Of a stretch of DNA of 64,000 bases, positions 7,847 through 16,170 are shown piece after piece. Made by a program: the position numbers and the translations under genes. The notes beneath the pieces were generated by a model, which was given only the letters and a program-made list of their open reading frames with translations, searched no databases and was not told where the DNA came from. Origin of the DNA: Thermoplasmata archaeon (GTDB lineage Archaea; Thermoplasmatota; Thermoplasmata; Methanomassiliicoccales; Methanomethylophilaceae); NCBI GenBank assembly GCA_015063135.1, contig SUTA01000007.1, positions 1 to 64,000 of the forward strand, read 5' to 3'. Numbering within the stretch: the stretch's first letter is position 1; each line of letters starts with the position of its first letter.

Positions 7847-10800
7847 TCATGTAGTGATGATGGTCACGTTGTTCCCCGAAACCATCGGTGTCGTGACCGT
7901 GTTGTCCTCCCCGCCCAGCTCGTATGTGTACTGGGCGTAGATGTTGTAGATCTCCCCGTTGGCGAGAACGGGATTCCAGCTCAGCCTCTCCTTCCCTGCG
8001 AAGGATTCTCCTTCGTAGTCCATATCGATGGCCCCGAACGCGCGGACCGCGGTGGTCCCGGAACCGAATGTGGCGTAGTACACTCCTTTTACGGATACAT
8101 CTCCACTGATGAGCCCTCCGGAGCTGGCCGCCTCGAGTACGACGAGAGCGCCCTGGTTGCCGTTGGTGAGTGCGGCGATCCTGAAATCGCCGATGCCGTC
8201 AAGGATGGTCGATACGTAGATGGATACCGTGATGTCATCCATCTGGCCGTCGCCATCGGAGTCGGTCCCCAGCGGGGTGAATCTGTACACACTGTCGCCG
8301 GATGCCTCCAGATAGGCGTTCTGCAGCACCAATTTGACGGAATAGCCCGATATCGGAGAAGCGATGATGAATCCCGTTTTGTCCGAGGCTATGCTGTCGG
8401 GGACGGTGAACGTTCCCTTGTCGTCGATGCTGTGGACCTCTCCGTCAAGGTATCCGATCGTGTCGATGGTTATGGTCTGCGAGATCACGTACCATGCGTA
8501 GAGCTCCAGGTCGTCCTCCGGCTGGAAGTAGGTCATCGCCTTGCATTTGAGCACCGCATGCTCCGCATCCGGGTCGTCCTGCGCCATGTCGTACCAGCCG
8601 ATGAACGTCCCGCCCTGGACCGCCTGTCCGAAGGGGACGGTTAGCACATCGGGCATCGTGATGGCCCTCCTGATGTCGGATGTTCCCGCATCATGGAAGA
8701 TCACGGTGATGTTCTTGGTGATGGTGAGGGTCATGGATACCTTGAGGGTGTCATCCACGACCGAGACGAGATACAGTGCATAGGTACCGGGTTCCGGTCC
8801 CACTCCGTCGGATGGGTCGAGGACGTAGTTGTCCGTCGCGGCGATGACATAGCCGTTCACCTTGACCTCGGTAATCATGGGTATGAACTTCGATCCGTCG
8901 TATTCATGGGTGGAGCTTTCGCTTGCGACGACGGCCTTCGGCATATGGAATGCAACCGTCGTCTGGTCTCCCTTGTATCCGGAGATCCTCTTCACACTGT
9001 CCTCCAGACCTATGAAGGCACCTCCGAGGGTGTACGCCGTGTAGTTCGAGGATGTTCCCGCGGACCAGGATCCCGCTCCGTAGGAGAAGTACCTCTTGGT
9101 CGCCGCTGTATCGTCTTCCAGAGTCACTGTCGGCGAAGCCGCCAATACCGGTGCGAAATCGTTCTCCACCAGGAATCCCTGCATGTACAGCGTCTTGCCT
9201 GTTGCAGGTGTTATGGTGGATGTGAGGTCCGTGACATCGCAGATCATCTGTCCGTACTCGCCTGACGTGGCGGTGTTCTGGGACAGGAAGTACGTAAGGA
9301 CATCCTTGTTCATGATCGGTGTGTACTCGGATCCTTTCAGCTCTCCGACGGGAGTTCCCTCCAGTTTCATGGAGATGGTTCCGCCCACGCCGCTGAAGGG
9401 CGCCGCTCCTATGGAGACGGTGGCATCGTTGAGGTCCACGGATGTTATTCCAGTATCCTTGAACGCGTTGGTGCCGATCGCTGTCGCGGATGTGAGGTCG
9501 ATCGCCCCTTCCATGACGCTTCCCTCGAAGGCCGATGCTCCGACATCCGTTATCTGGGAGAAATCGAATGACTTCAAGGCTCCGCATCCGTTGAATGCGC
9601 TCGCCCCTATCTGCGTACCGTTGAAGGAGATGTCGGAGATCGCATCGTTATCGTAGAACATGAATGCTCTCAAAGTCTCCACACCGCTGATAACTGCCCT
9701 CTGTGCTTCCGTCAATGTGTCGTATTGGGTGGTATGTTTAGTGACGAATTGGTCGTTCGCTGATGACGAGTATGTCTCGAGGACCGCACCATCCTGCTGT
9801 CCGGTGATGTAGACCGTCTTGGTCGCCGGCAGGTATCTGAACAGGACCTGTTCCGGAGCAGCGGATGCTCCGCATTTGTACCAGGCCGCATCGATGGTGT
9901 ATATGTTCCCTCTCGGGACGTCTCCTGATGTGACGAACAGGTAGATGTTTTCCTTCGGGTCATCTACACCGTTCTGATACCAATGATCGTCATCTGTGCG
10001 ATCGTCGAATGAATCGGATTGGATGCTTACAGTACCAGAGCTGCCCTCGAAGCTCACCGTATCCAATATCGTTATGTCGGTGAATGCGTTGGAACCGATC
10101 GCGGTGATATTTTCCGGGATGATCACCTGCGTGAGGGATGTCCCCTTGAACGCGTTATCCGGTATTACGGCTATACCCACGGGAATCTCTATGCTGGTGA
10201 GTCCCGTGTTCTCGAACGATCCGGCACCCAGACCGTAGGTTATTGACCTGGTGGTCCTGTCCGCCAGATCGCTGATGTCCGCGGATGTTATTGTCGAGCA
10301 GCCTTTGAATGCTTCCTCACCGACCGACAGGATCCCGGTCAGGTCGGCCGAGCCGGCGGTGGACGAATTCACCTTGGCGAGCGCTGTGCACCCGTCGAAG
10401 CAGTGATCCGGGATACTGGATATCTGGGATGAGAATGTCACGTTAGCCAGACTGGAGGATCCTTTGAAGAGGCCTTCCTTGAGCTGGGTGACGGTGGTCG
10501 GGATGTCGCAGGTCGTTATGGCCAGACCGGACAGACTGTAAGTTCCCAACGAGCTCAGAGAGGAGTCCAGGTTGAGAGTCTCGATCGAACTGCCGAGAGA
10601 GTACCAAGGGGTCCCGCCTTCGGTATAGTCCGAGAAATGACCTTCGCTCGAGACTTGGATTATGTTCAGGACAAAGTTCTCGGACGATCTGCTGAGGTAG
10701 AATTTGACACTGCCGTCATCGGAGCAGTCCTTCAGCGCCGCGGATGAGCGGGAGTAGGAATGTCCGGGTTGCAGAACCTCCTCTATATTGTCAGCGGTCA

Positions 10801-13800
10801 CATCCACATACTGATAACCGTTCTTGTAATAGGTTCCCATAGGTATGGGATCTGTGCCAGTGACCTGTAGGGCTATGTTCGATCCAAGGTTTATCGAAAG
10901 ACCGCTATTAGGACTCGTGGCAGTCAATGCCTTGGTTCCCAAGGAAATGGTCGCCTCGCTGTTGCTTTTGAGTTCGACATATACCAGGTCGGAACATTCC
11001 CCATAAGCCGACTCTCCTAGCGCGGTAGAGCCGTCGATCGTCAACGATTGAATCTTTGAGCCCTCGAATGCCGAGCTGCCAATGGACGTGATCCCAGCGG
11101 GTACCTCGAGAGAACGGATGCTTCCTCCCGTGCCGGCATGGGATGCTATCGTATCGCATACCGAGTCGAAGACAATCTCCTCCTTAGCATTGGGAACCGC
11201 TACCAGCATGCTCCTCGAGGTATTCGGATCCTTCTTGTAGAGGCATCCGCCGTATTCATAGTAGCTTCCTGTGCCATCTGATCCGATTTTCTCCAAAGAT
11301 TTGCATCCCGATACGGATGTGGATTGGAATCTCTCGACATCATTCGGGACGTAGAGATATGCCAGTGCGGCATTCGCGAAAGCATATCCGCCAACAGTCC
11401 TGAGCCCGGAGGGGAGAGTGATATTCACGATACCGTTCTGCTCGGGTGTATAGAAAGCATAGTCGCCGACCTGATAGATCCCTTCGCAGACCATGATGTA
11501 TTTCACGGTCTTGTTCACCAGATAATCGTACCAGGGAGCGAAGGTCCTCTGTTCCGGATCCGAAGCGACCGGATCGTAATTCGGAATGATGGTCTGCCGA
11601 CCCTTGGCAATATTATCCTCGACATCGCTGTAAGGGCTGTGAATTAACAGAGTATTTCCGATAACGAACCAATTGACAGATGAGTTGACTGCGCCTTGGG
11701 CGACAATATTGATACCATCCCTAAGGTACAGCTGTCCCTTTTCAAAATAGGTTCCGGGGACCGATCCAGTATATACATCCCTGTAAGTACTGCCTGAGAC
11801 TTGGGATACTTGTATTCCTTCAATATTAAAGACCAGAGCGTCGGATCTGATCTGATAACCTGTCCCTCCATCCCATAAGTAATAGCCATTGAAGTCCGAA
11901 TTATCGCCTACATAAACCAAAGGATTGGTCCAAGACGATACTATATTAGAACTTAGCTTCAAACAAGGGAAGTACAAAATCGGCGAATATGCCCTAGCCA
12001 AGTGCCAGCCTTGGGTTATATAGCCGTATTCACTGAAAGCGACAGTCGGAGTGGCATAATCACGGAAGAATTGTGTACTTGATTCCTTTTCCTCATCACC
12101 ATCGAGCATCTCAATGTATTTTTGGCTGGGCTGAAAAGTCAAAGGGTAGCCCGAGGCATTATAATATAGACCATCCGCACTCTTGGTACGGCCTTCCAAC
12201 TCCAAATATCTTACATTCTGATAGTATCTATGCTCATTGACAGCGTCAGAATTTAGCATACACAGACCTACGTTTGAGTCGCGGCCGTAAAAGACATCCT
12301 TGTTAAGGTATGAATTCTTTGGAACGTGTATCAAGGCGCACCTCAGTATATCGAACTGTCCGGTTGAGCTTAAACTCCACGCCACCTTGCCTGTGACCGA
12401 AGGACCGTTCGCTGGTTCAGGCAGGATGACGTTGCGTGTATTCACGACCCCGGCGTTTAGATTCGATGCTGAGTCTGAATCTGCCAGCGTATATGAGGTG
12501 ACTTGCGAGATGGAGAGCGTATAGCATATGACAACCGTATCATAATTTGTTATCTGACCGCTGATTTCAGCGAAGCCTACCCTGTGCATATATGCACCGC
12601 TGGGATCCGTGAGCGGTACGTCATATATCTTGCACTTAGTGGCACCGTCCGATTTAACCACCGCCTGGCGGTAGTAGAGCCATCCAGACTTCAGGACCGA
12701 ATCGCTCTGGTTCAGATCCAGGGAGCCTGCCCTGTACTGCTTCTTTCCCTCGACGTCGGTACTGGGATCCACATTTGACCAATCAGACTTACCCATTTCC
12801 CAGGTCATCCATTTCGTACTCGTTGTGTTGTTCCAAGACTCCGACGGGAGTGAGGTCTCTATCGTCGAGCACGACTCCCCGCTCCTCCCTGCTATCTGGA
12901 GGAGTATTAGGCTCTTGCACCCAGCGAATTCCTCGCCTTCGGTCAGATCTATGGCAGGCATATAGACAGAGCTCATGTTGGTGCAGTCCTTGAATGCCGC
13001 TCTGCCTATGGTCTCCACCGAGCTCGGGATGTAGACGGATGTGAGGGATGCACATCCTTCGAAGGCCTGGTCACCGATGCGCTTCACATTGTCCGAGATA
13101 TATACATCTGAGATCACCGAATTATAGAACGCTCTATCATGGATGCATCTCACACAGAAAGGAATGGGCATCATCAAAGGTACATCTAAGTCAGCTCCGG
13201 TCTCATTCCAGATATGTCTATGGAAATTTCCGCGGCTCGATTCATATCCCTGATTATTCATGGGGCTGAACAGGAGTTCCCCGTTCTCGTATGTCACTTC
13301 ATTTTCATCGGTCCAGTCAGTGAACAGACATCCGTTTATCACGGTGTATGTCTGGTTCTTGGGATCGACGTCTAAGGACTCCAGCGAGGTCATTCCGAAG
13401 AATGCGTCCTCTCCGATGGAGGCGACGGTCTTCGGCAGGTATATGCTCGTGATGCCAGTGCATCCGTAGAATGCCTCGTCCCCGATGCTCGTGAGAGAGC
13501 TCGAGAGCTGGACGGAGGCCAAATGGGTGGCGCCCTTGAAGGCGTTCGCCGCGATACCGGTCGCCTCCTGGGCCATCGTGTAGGATGACGCATAGCCCGT
13601 GCCCGACTTGTAGGCGGACGGGAAGGCTACGAGCTTTGTCGGCATGAAGGCGCTCTGCTCATAGAGGACCCCGTTGTCGTCCAGCAGTTTCGCATTGGCG
13701 GCGGAGACGCTGAATCTCTCCAAGGCCGTGCAGCCTTCGAACGAGCCTGCATCTACTTCTTCGATCGATTGCGAGATATCCATCTGGGTCATGCCTGGGA

Positions 13801-14311
13801 TGTTGTAGAATGCATGCTGTGTGATGGATGTGATCGAGCCTCCGTCATCGACCATTCTGACGGCTTTTATGACATTCCTGTAAGCATTCCAAGGAGCTTT
13901 CGTCCCGGAAGCAGCGTCATCCGCGACATAGCTCGGCATCACCCCTGTGGCTGTGGTCGTGATAACCAGATCCGTCGTGGATCCTGCCTCTAGTTCAGAT
14001 TCGTTCCAAGTGAATGTCGCGACCGTCGGATCCGTCGCTTCGGACATGCCCGTGACTACGAAACAAGAGACGACGAAGACCATCGCAACTGCAATCGCCG
14101 CATACATCATGGATCTGATCTGACCACTGGATGAACCGATGCCTCTCGCTAGCTTATTCGCGCGACTCGCGCCCAATGTTCCCGTAAGAGCGATGGGAGC
14201 CGAAGATCTCTTCGTGATCCCGTATGAACGGGTATGCGGATCCTTCGGACCGCCCGTTCCCCGAGATGCGGCAGCATCCGTCTGCTGCTCTTTTCTCCTA
14301 TAAATTTTCAT
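7847..14311 (-). CDS. Giant BspA-like leucine-rich repeat adhesin, 2,154 aa
   Basis: The start at 14311 is set by GGAGAGG 5 nt upstream. The N-terminus has about 60 basic cytosolic residues and then one hydrophobic segment (MMYAAIAVAMVFVVSCFVVTG), a signal anchor. The exterior is dominated by BspA-type LRR_5 repeats (pattern AF-GC-L-SV-LP-SV-IG), seen in at least three blocks: residues about 130-480, 950-1180 and 1250-1600. A segment of about 430 residues between the first two blocks has no repeats and is AT-richer. The last 450 residues hold Ig-like and InlB-like parts (FHDAGTSD...GGTFIGWYD). No C-terminal anchor is seen. BspA-type proteins bind host or bacterial surfaces in other microbes; that role is inferred here. 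Confidence 0.85.
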   Translation of the reverse strand: MKIYRRKEQQTDAAASRGTGGPKDPHTRSYGITKRSSAPIALTGTLGASRANKLARGIGSSSGQIRSMMYAAIAVAMVFVVSCFVVTGMSEATDPTVATFTWNESELEAGSTTDLVITTTATGVMPSYVADDAASGTKAPWNAYRNVIKAVRMVDDGGSITSITQHAFYNIPGMTQMDISQSIEEVDAGSFEGCTALERFSVSAANAKLLDDNGVLYEQSAFMPTKLVAFPSAYKSGTGYASSYTMAQEATGIAANAFKGATHLASVQLSSSLTSIGDEAFYGCTGITSIYLPKTVASIGEDAFFGMTSLESLDVDPKNQTYTVINGCLFTDWTDENEVTYENGELLFSPMNNQGYESSRGNFHRHIWNETGADLDVPLMMPIPFCVRCIHDRAFYNSVISDVYISDNVKRIGDQAFEGCASLTSVYIPSSVETIGRAAFKDCTNMSSVYMPAIDLTEGEEFAGCKSLILLQIAGRSGESCSTIETSLPSESWNNTTSTKWMTWEMGKSDWSNVDPSTDVEGKKQYRAGSLDLNQSDSVLKSGWLYYRQAVVKSDGATKCKIYDVPLTDPSGAYMHRVGFAEISGQITNYDTVVICYTLSISQVTSYTLADSDSASNLNAGVVNTRNVILPEPANGPSVTGKVAWSLSSTGQFDILRCALIHVPKNSYLNKDVFYGRDSNVGLCMLNSDAVNEHRYYQNVRYLELEGRTKSADGLYYNASGYPLTFQPSQKYIEMLDGDEEKESSTQFFRDYATPTVAFSEYGYITQGWHLARAYSPILYFPCLKLSSNIVSSWTNPLVYVGDNSDFNGYYLWDGGTGYQIRSDALVFNIEGIQVSQVSGSTYRDVYTGSVPGTYFEKGQLYLRDGINIVAQGAVNSSVNWFVIGNTLLIHSPYSDVEDNIAKGRQTIIPNYDPVASDPEQRTFAPWYDYLVNKTVKYIMVCEGIYQVGDYAFYTPEQNGIVNITLPSGLRTVGGYAFANAALAYLYVPNDVERFQSTSVSGCKSLEKIGSDGTGSYYEYGGCLYKKDPNTSRSMLVAVPNAKEEIVFDSVCDTIASHAGTGGSIRSLEVPAGITSIGSSAFEGSKIQSLTIDGSTALGESAYGECSDLVYVELKSNSEATISLGTKALTATSPNSGLSINLGSNIALQVTGTDPIPMGTYYKNGYQYVDVTADNIEEVLQPGHSYSRSSAALKDCSDDGSVKFYLSRSSENFVLNIIQVSSEGHFSDYTEGGTPWYSLGSSIETLNLDSSLSSLGTYSLSGLAITTCDIPTTVTQLKEGLFKGSSSLANVTFSSQISSIPDHCFDGCTALAKVNSSTAGSADLTGILSVGEEAFKGCSTITSADISDLADRTTRSITYGLGAGSFENTGLTSIEIPVGIAVIPDNAFKGTSLTQVIIPENITAIGSNAFTDITILDTVSFEGSSGTVSIQSDSFDDRTDDDHWYQNGVDDPKENIYLFVTSGDVPRGNIYTIDAAWYKCGASAAPEQVLFRYLPATKTVYITGQQDGAVLETYSSSANDQFVTKHTTQYDTLTEAQRAVISGVETLRAFMFYDNDAISDISFNGTQIGASAFNGCGALKSFDFSQITDVGASAFEGSVMEGAIDLTSATAIGTNAFKDTGITSVDLNDATVSIGAAPFSGVGGTISMKLEGTPVGELKGSEYTPIMNKDVLTYFLSQNTATSGEYGQMICDVTDLTSTITPATGKTLYMQGFLVENDFAPVLAASPTVTLEDDTAATKRYFSYGAGSWSAGTSSNYTAYTLGGAFIGLEDSVKRISGYKGDQTTVAFHMPKAVVASESSTHEYDGSKFIPMITEVKVNGYVIAATDNYVLDPSDGVGPEPGTYALYLVSVVDDTLKVSMTLTITKNITVIFHDAGTSDIRRAITMPDVLTVPFGQAVQGGTFIGWYDMAQDDPDAEHAVLKCKAMTYFQPEDDLELYAWYVISQTITIDTIGYLDGEVHSIDDKGTFTVPDSIASDKTGFIIASPISGYSVKLVLQNAYLEASGDSVYRFTPLGTDSDGDGQMDDITVSIYVSTILDGIGDFRIAALTNGNQGALVVLEAASSGGLISGDVSVKGVYYATFGSGTTAVRAFGAIDMDYEGESFAGKERLSWNPVLANGEIYNIYAQYTYELGGEDNTVTTPMVSGNNVTIITT

Positions 14312-14395
14312 ATCTACCTCTCCTTGAGGGACGTTCATTGACTACGTCTGCTGTACATGAAGAAGCATTTGTCATACTTAAATGGTGCTAATACC

Positions 14396-14411
14396 TTAGC
14401 ATTAATGCTAA
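14396..14411. promoter_or_regulatory. Perfect 16-bp palindrome, candidate operator
   Basis: TTAGCATTAATGCTAA is its own reverse complement. A further TGCTAAT copy occurs at 14386-14392, exactly 20 bp from the same heptamer at 14406-14412. The palindrome abuts a TATA-like TAATATATAT on the right and lies behind a TATA-like TTTAAG on the left, in the shared 116-bp gap between the giant adhesin gene and a divergent winged-helix gene. It is a strong candidate binding site for that regulator. Confidence 0.6.
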
Positions 14412-14427
14412 TATATATGCGAAATAG

Positions 14428-14847
14428 ATGATAGGGTGCGAGACTGCTCATTACCTCATGAAGAAACAGTCGGAGAATCTCGCGAACAAGAGTTATACAT
14501 CATCCATTCTCAAAGAGATCCAACGCAACGTCGAGTCCAAGATCTCCGACATGTACGGAAGCATAGCGGCGCACGAGACGGTCGACAGATACATCGAGGA
14601 GATGGAAAGGAAGGGAGTACTGGAGATCACCGTGAAGAGAGGTGATACGCGCCACCTCGCTCAGTACTGCCATCTCACAAAGAAGGGATATCTCATGACC
14701 CTTCTGATGGAGGTGCTCGAATCCGCAGAGGACAACGGGCTTGATATGGATGTCGACGAAGCCATCGAGATACTTGAGAAACTTGTTTCCAGAACCGCTT
14801 ATGCTGCCGGTCTCGAGAAGTCTGACGAGATCAAGAACCTTTTTTGA
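14428..14847 (+). CDS. Winged-helix transcriptional regulator, 139 aa
   Basis: Divergent from the giant adhesin gene. The central part shows a winged-helix layout: a helix over SSILKEIQRNVESKISDMYGS, a recognition-helix region ETVDRYIEEMERKGVLEI and a wing ITVKRGDTRHLAQYCHLTKKG, then a helical C-terminal half (LLMEVLESAEDNGLDMDVDEAIEILEKLV) that could dimerise. No strong ribosome site precedes ATG 14428; ATG 14458 (MKKQSENL) is a possible later start given the TATA-like box at 14409-14418. It probably controls its own gene and the adhesin through the palindrome between them; this is inference from position. Confidence 0.72.
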   Translation: MIGCETAHYLMKKQSENLANKSYTSSILKEIQRNVESKISDMYGSIAAHETVDRYIEEMERKGVLEITVKRGDTRHLAQYCHLTKKGYLMTLLMEVLESAEDNGLDMDVDEAIEILEKLVSRTAYAAGLEKSDEIKNLF

Positions 14848-15279
14848 GTTATTGTCTACGATAGAGGGCATCACGGAATATCCTCCAATTCTACCATTTT
14901 CGTTCACTGAACCGACCTTTTAAGAGACCGATGTCCAGTCAGGGTCGTTCCGGATTCCATATTCGGACTCGGTCGAAATGGAATCGACAGATGAATCCGA
15001 TTGAACTCAATATGGTACCTGGCTGCGGTGAAACGTGAGGACTACGCTCAGTGCGACCTACATGCTCCATTCATCACCGAGGGACCGTGTCATTCGAGAC
15101 GTCCAACCATTGCACCACCTGGTTCCGACCTCTCTTGATGATTCTTACGGAATCGCAGATTGGGTTTACTCGACCCATCTCTGTGAGCGTTATTCGCAGG
15201 ATGATCGTTCTTCATCCTTCCCATGCACCGAATTCAGCGTGGTACATATATGGCAGGATACGACCCAACGACGATCGGC
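14848..15279. other. Intergenic stretch, no gene recognised
   Basis: About 430 bases between convergent genes. Short open frames exist on both strands but none has a ribosome site, promoter or recognisable product. A loose inverted repeat CCATATT / AATATGG (about 14958-15016) is the only structure noted. It could be decayed coding sequence. Confidence 0.4.
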
Positions 15280-15708
15280 TCATTCCTGACCATTGTGCTT
15301 CAGCCTGATCTTCTGCTCGGATTCGTCGATGGTGATGACGAATTTATCGAAGAAACCCTGTCTGCCCAGCAGAGTGGGGGCGAAGAATTCCGTTTCTGAG
15401 AAAAGGACGCGGATGGGAATCTCATAGACGTAATGCTCATGACCCTTGGAGATCTCCACATGGATCCTGGTGACTACGGACTCGACGGGACCGGATACGC
15501 CGAATGTCTTCACCCTTTTACCTGTGAGGTCGAGACCTAGTTTTGTCGCATACCTGTAATCCATAGCGCTCATATCAGCGCCGCTATCGATCAGAGCATA
15601 CTGCTCCAATTCTTTGTCGTTATGGAAGAATCTGACGAGGACATACGGACGCTTACTGGCGGTCCCGTTAGGACTGGATGAATCAAGGTATCTGAAATTC
15701 ATCGTCAT
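15280..15708 (-). CDS. Retropepsin-like aspartyl protease domain protein, 142 aa
   Basis: The protein has the single-domain retropepsin signature: a catalytic ALIDSGADMSAMD around residue 38 (D-S-G-A-D in place of the viral DTG), a flap-like middle, and the closing VLLG/TLLGRQGFFDKFVITID strand where the second conserved Gly pairs. One domain of this size would work as a homodimer. It starts 4 nt after the DUF5678 gene, so the two are an operon. This pairing occurs in several archaea and the substrate is unknown to me; I infer a cytosolic role because no signal peptide is visible. Confidence 0.8.
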   Translation of the reverse strand: MTMNFRYLDSSSPNGTASKRPYVLVRFFHNDKELEQYALIDSGADMSAMDYRYATKLGLDLTGKRVKTFGVSGPVESVVTRIHVEISKGHEHYVYEIPIRVLFSETEFFAPTLLGRQGFFDKFVITIDESEQKIRLKHNGQE

Positions 15709-15712
15709 TCTA

Positions 15713-15910
15713 TCACAGAAGCATGCATTCCGCAGGAAGTACCTGGGTCACAAAAGGAACGTATTTGCTGCCGCAAGCTTTGACGGTTGCATCATAGACC
15801 TCATCGAAAGACTTGGAATGTGCTACGATAACACCTTCGCACATGCCGACGAACTCGCCCTCGTAGGGGGTCTTGTCGAGCTTCATGAATGCATCGCCTG
15901 ACTTGCTCAT
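15713..15910 (-). CDS. DUF5678-like small protein, 65 aa
   Basis: Short protein with the layout YEGEFVGMCEGVIVAHSKSFDEVYDATVKAC...YVPFVTQV, which fits DUF5678 (a G-x-V-V-x-H/S strand, a helix, then a closing strand). It sits directly upstream of the retropepsin-like gene with a 4-nt gap, so they are translated from one message. It might be a substrate, inhibitor or partner of the protease; nothing in the sequence decides this. An AT-rich promoter region precedes it (15911-15950). Confidence 0.7.
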   Translation of the reverse strand: MSKSGDAFMKLDKTPYEGEFVGMCEGVIVAHSKSFDEVYDATVKACGSKYVPFVTQVLPAECMLL

Positions 15911-15959
15911 ATTGATACGATATCATTAGTCTTACATAAAGATGGTAGTTGTGGGCTAG

Positions 15960-16170
15960 AAAATATTCGAAGATGCCTATGGCCGGTCGGCGGGCGCTGG
16001 GCCACGGCCCAACGCGCCACGCCGCCACGGCCCCTGTCGCCCGCACCCTCCGCTCTCTGAGGTTCGCTTCGGGTGCGCGCCGTACGCTCACGCGTCCGTC
16101 GGGCGACATAAGATGTTTGCAAACCGTTTGGAAAGGGTTTGTCGGAGAAGCCTCCGAGGGCCGTGGAATG
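15960..16170. other. GC-rich, inverted-repeat-dense non-coding stretch
   Basis: A sharp GC-rich island inside AT-richer surroundings, between the DUF5678 gene and the end of the Rep gene. It carries a hairpin over 15994-16015 (GCG.TGGGCC / GGCCCA.CGC) and a nested pair: GTCGCCCG (16036-16043) with CGGGCGAC (16100-16107), enclosing GCACCC (16043-16048) with GGGTGC (16071-16076). Such cruciforms suit a replication origin, an attachment region or a structured RNA. Frames that are open across it do not look like protein. Confidence 0.45.

Noticed and set aside
14500-14907. 135-codon minus-strand frame opposite the wHTH gene
   Set aside because: The plus-strand frame has the winged-helix pattern and promoter; the opposite frame has neither.
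15035-15308. Overlapping short plus-strand frames of 84-85 codons
   Set aside because: No ribosome site or promoter; composition is Ser/Arg/His-rich without hydrophobic core; treated as non-coding.
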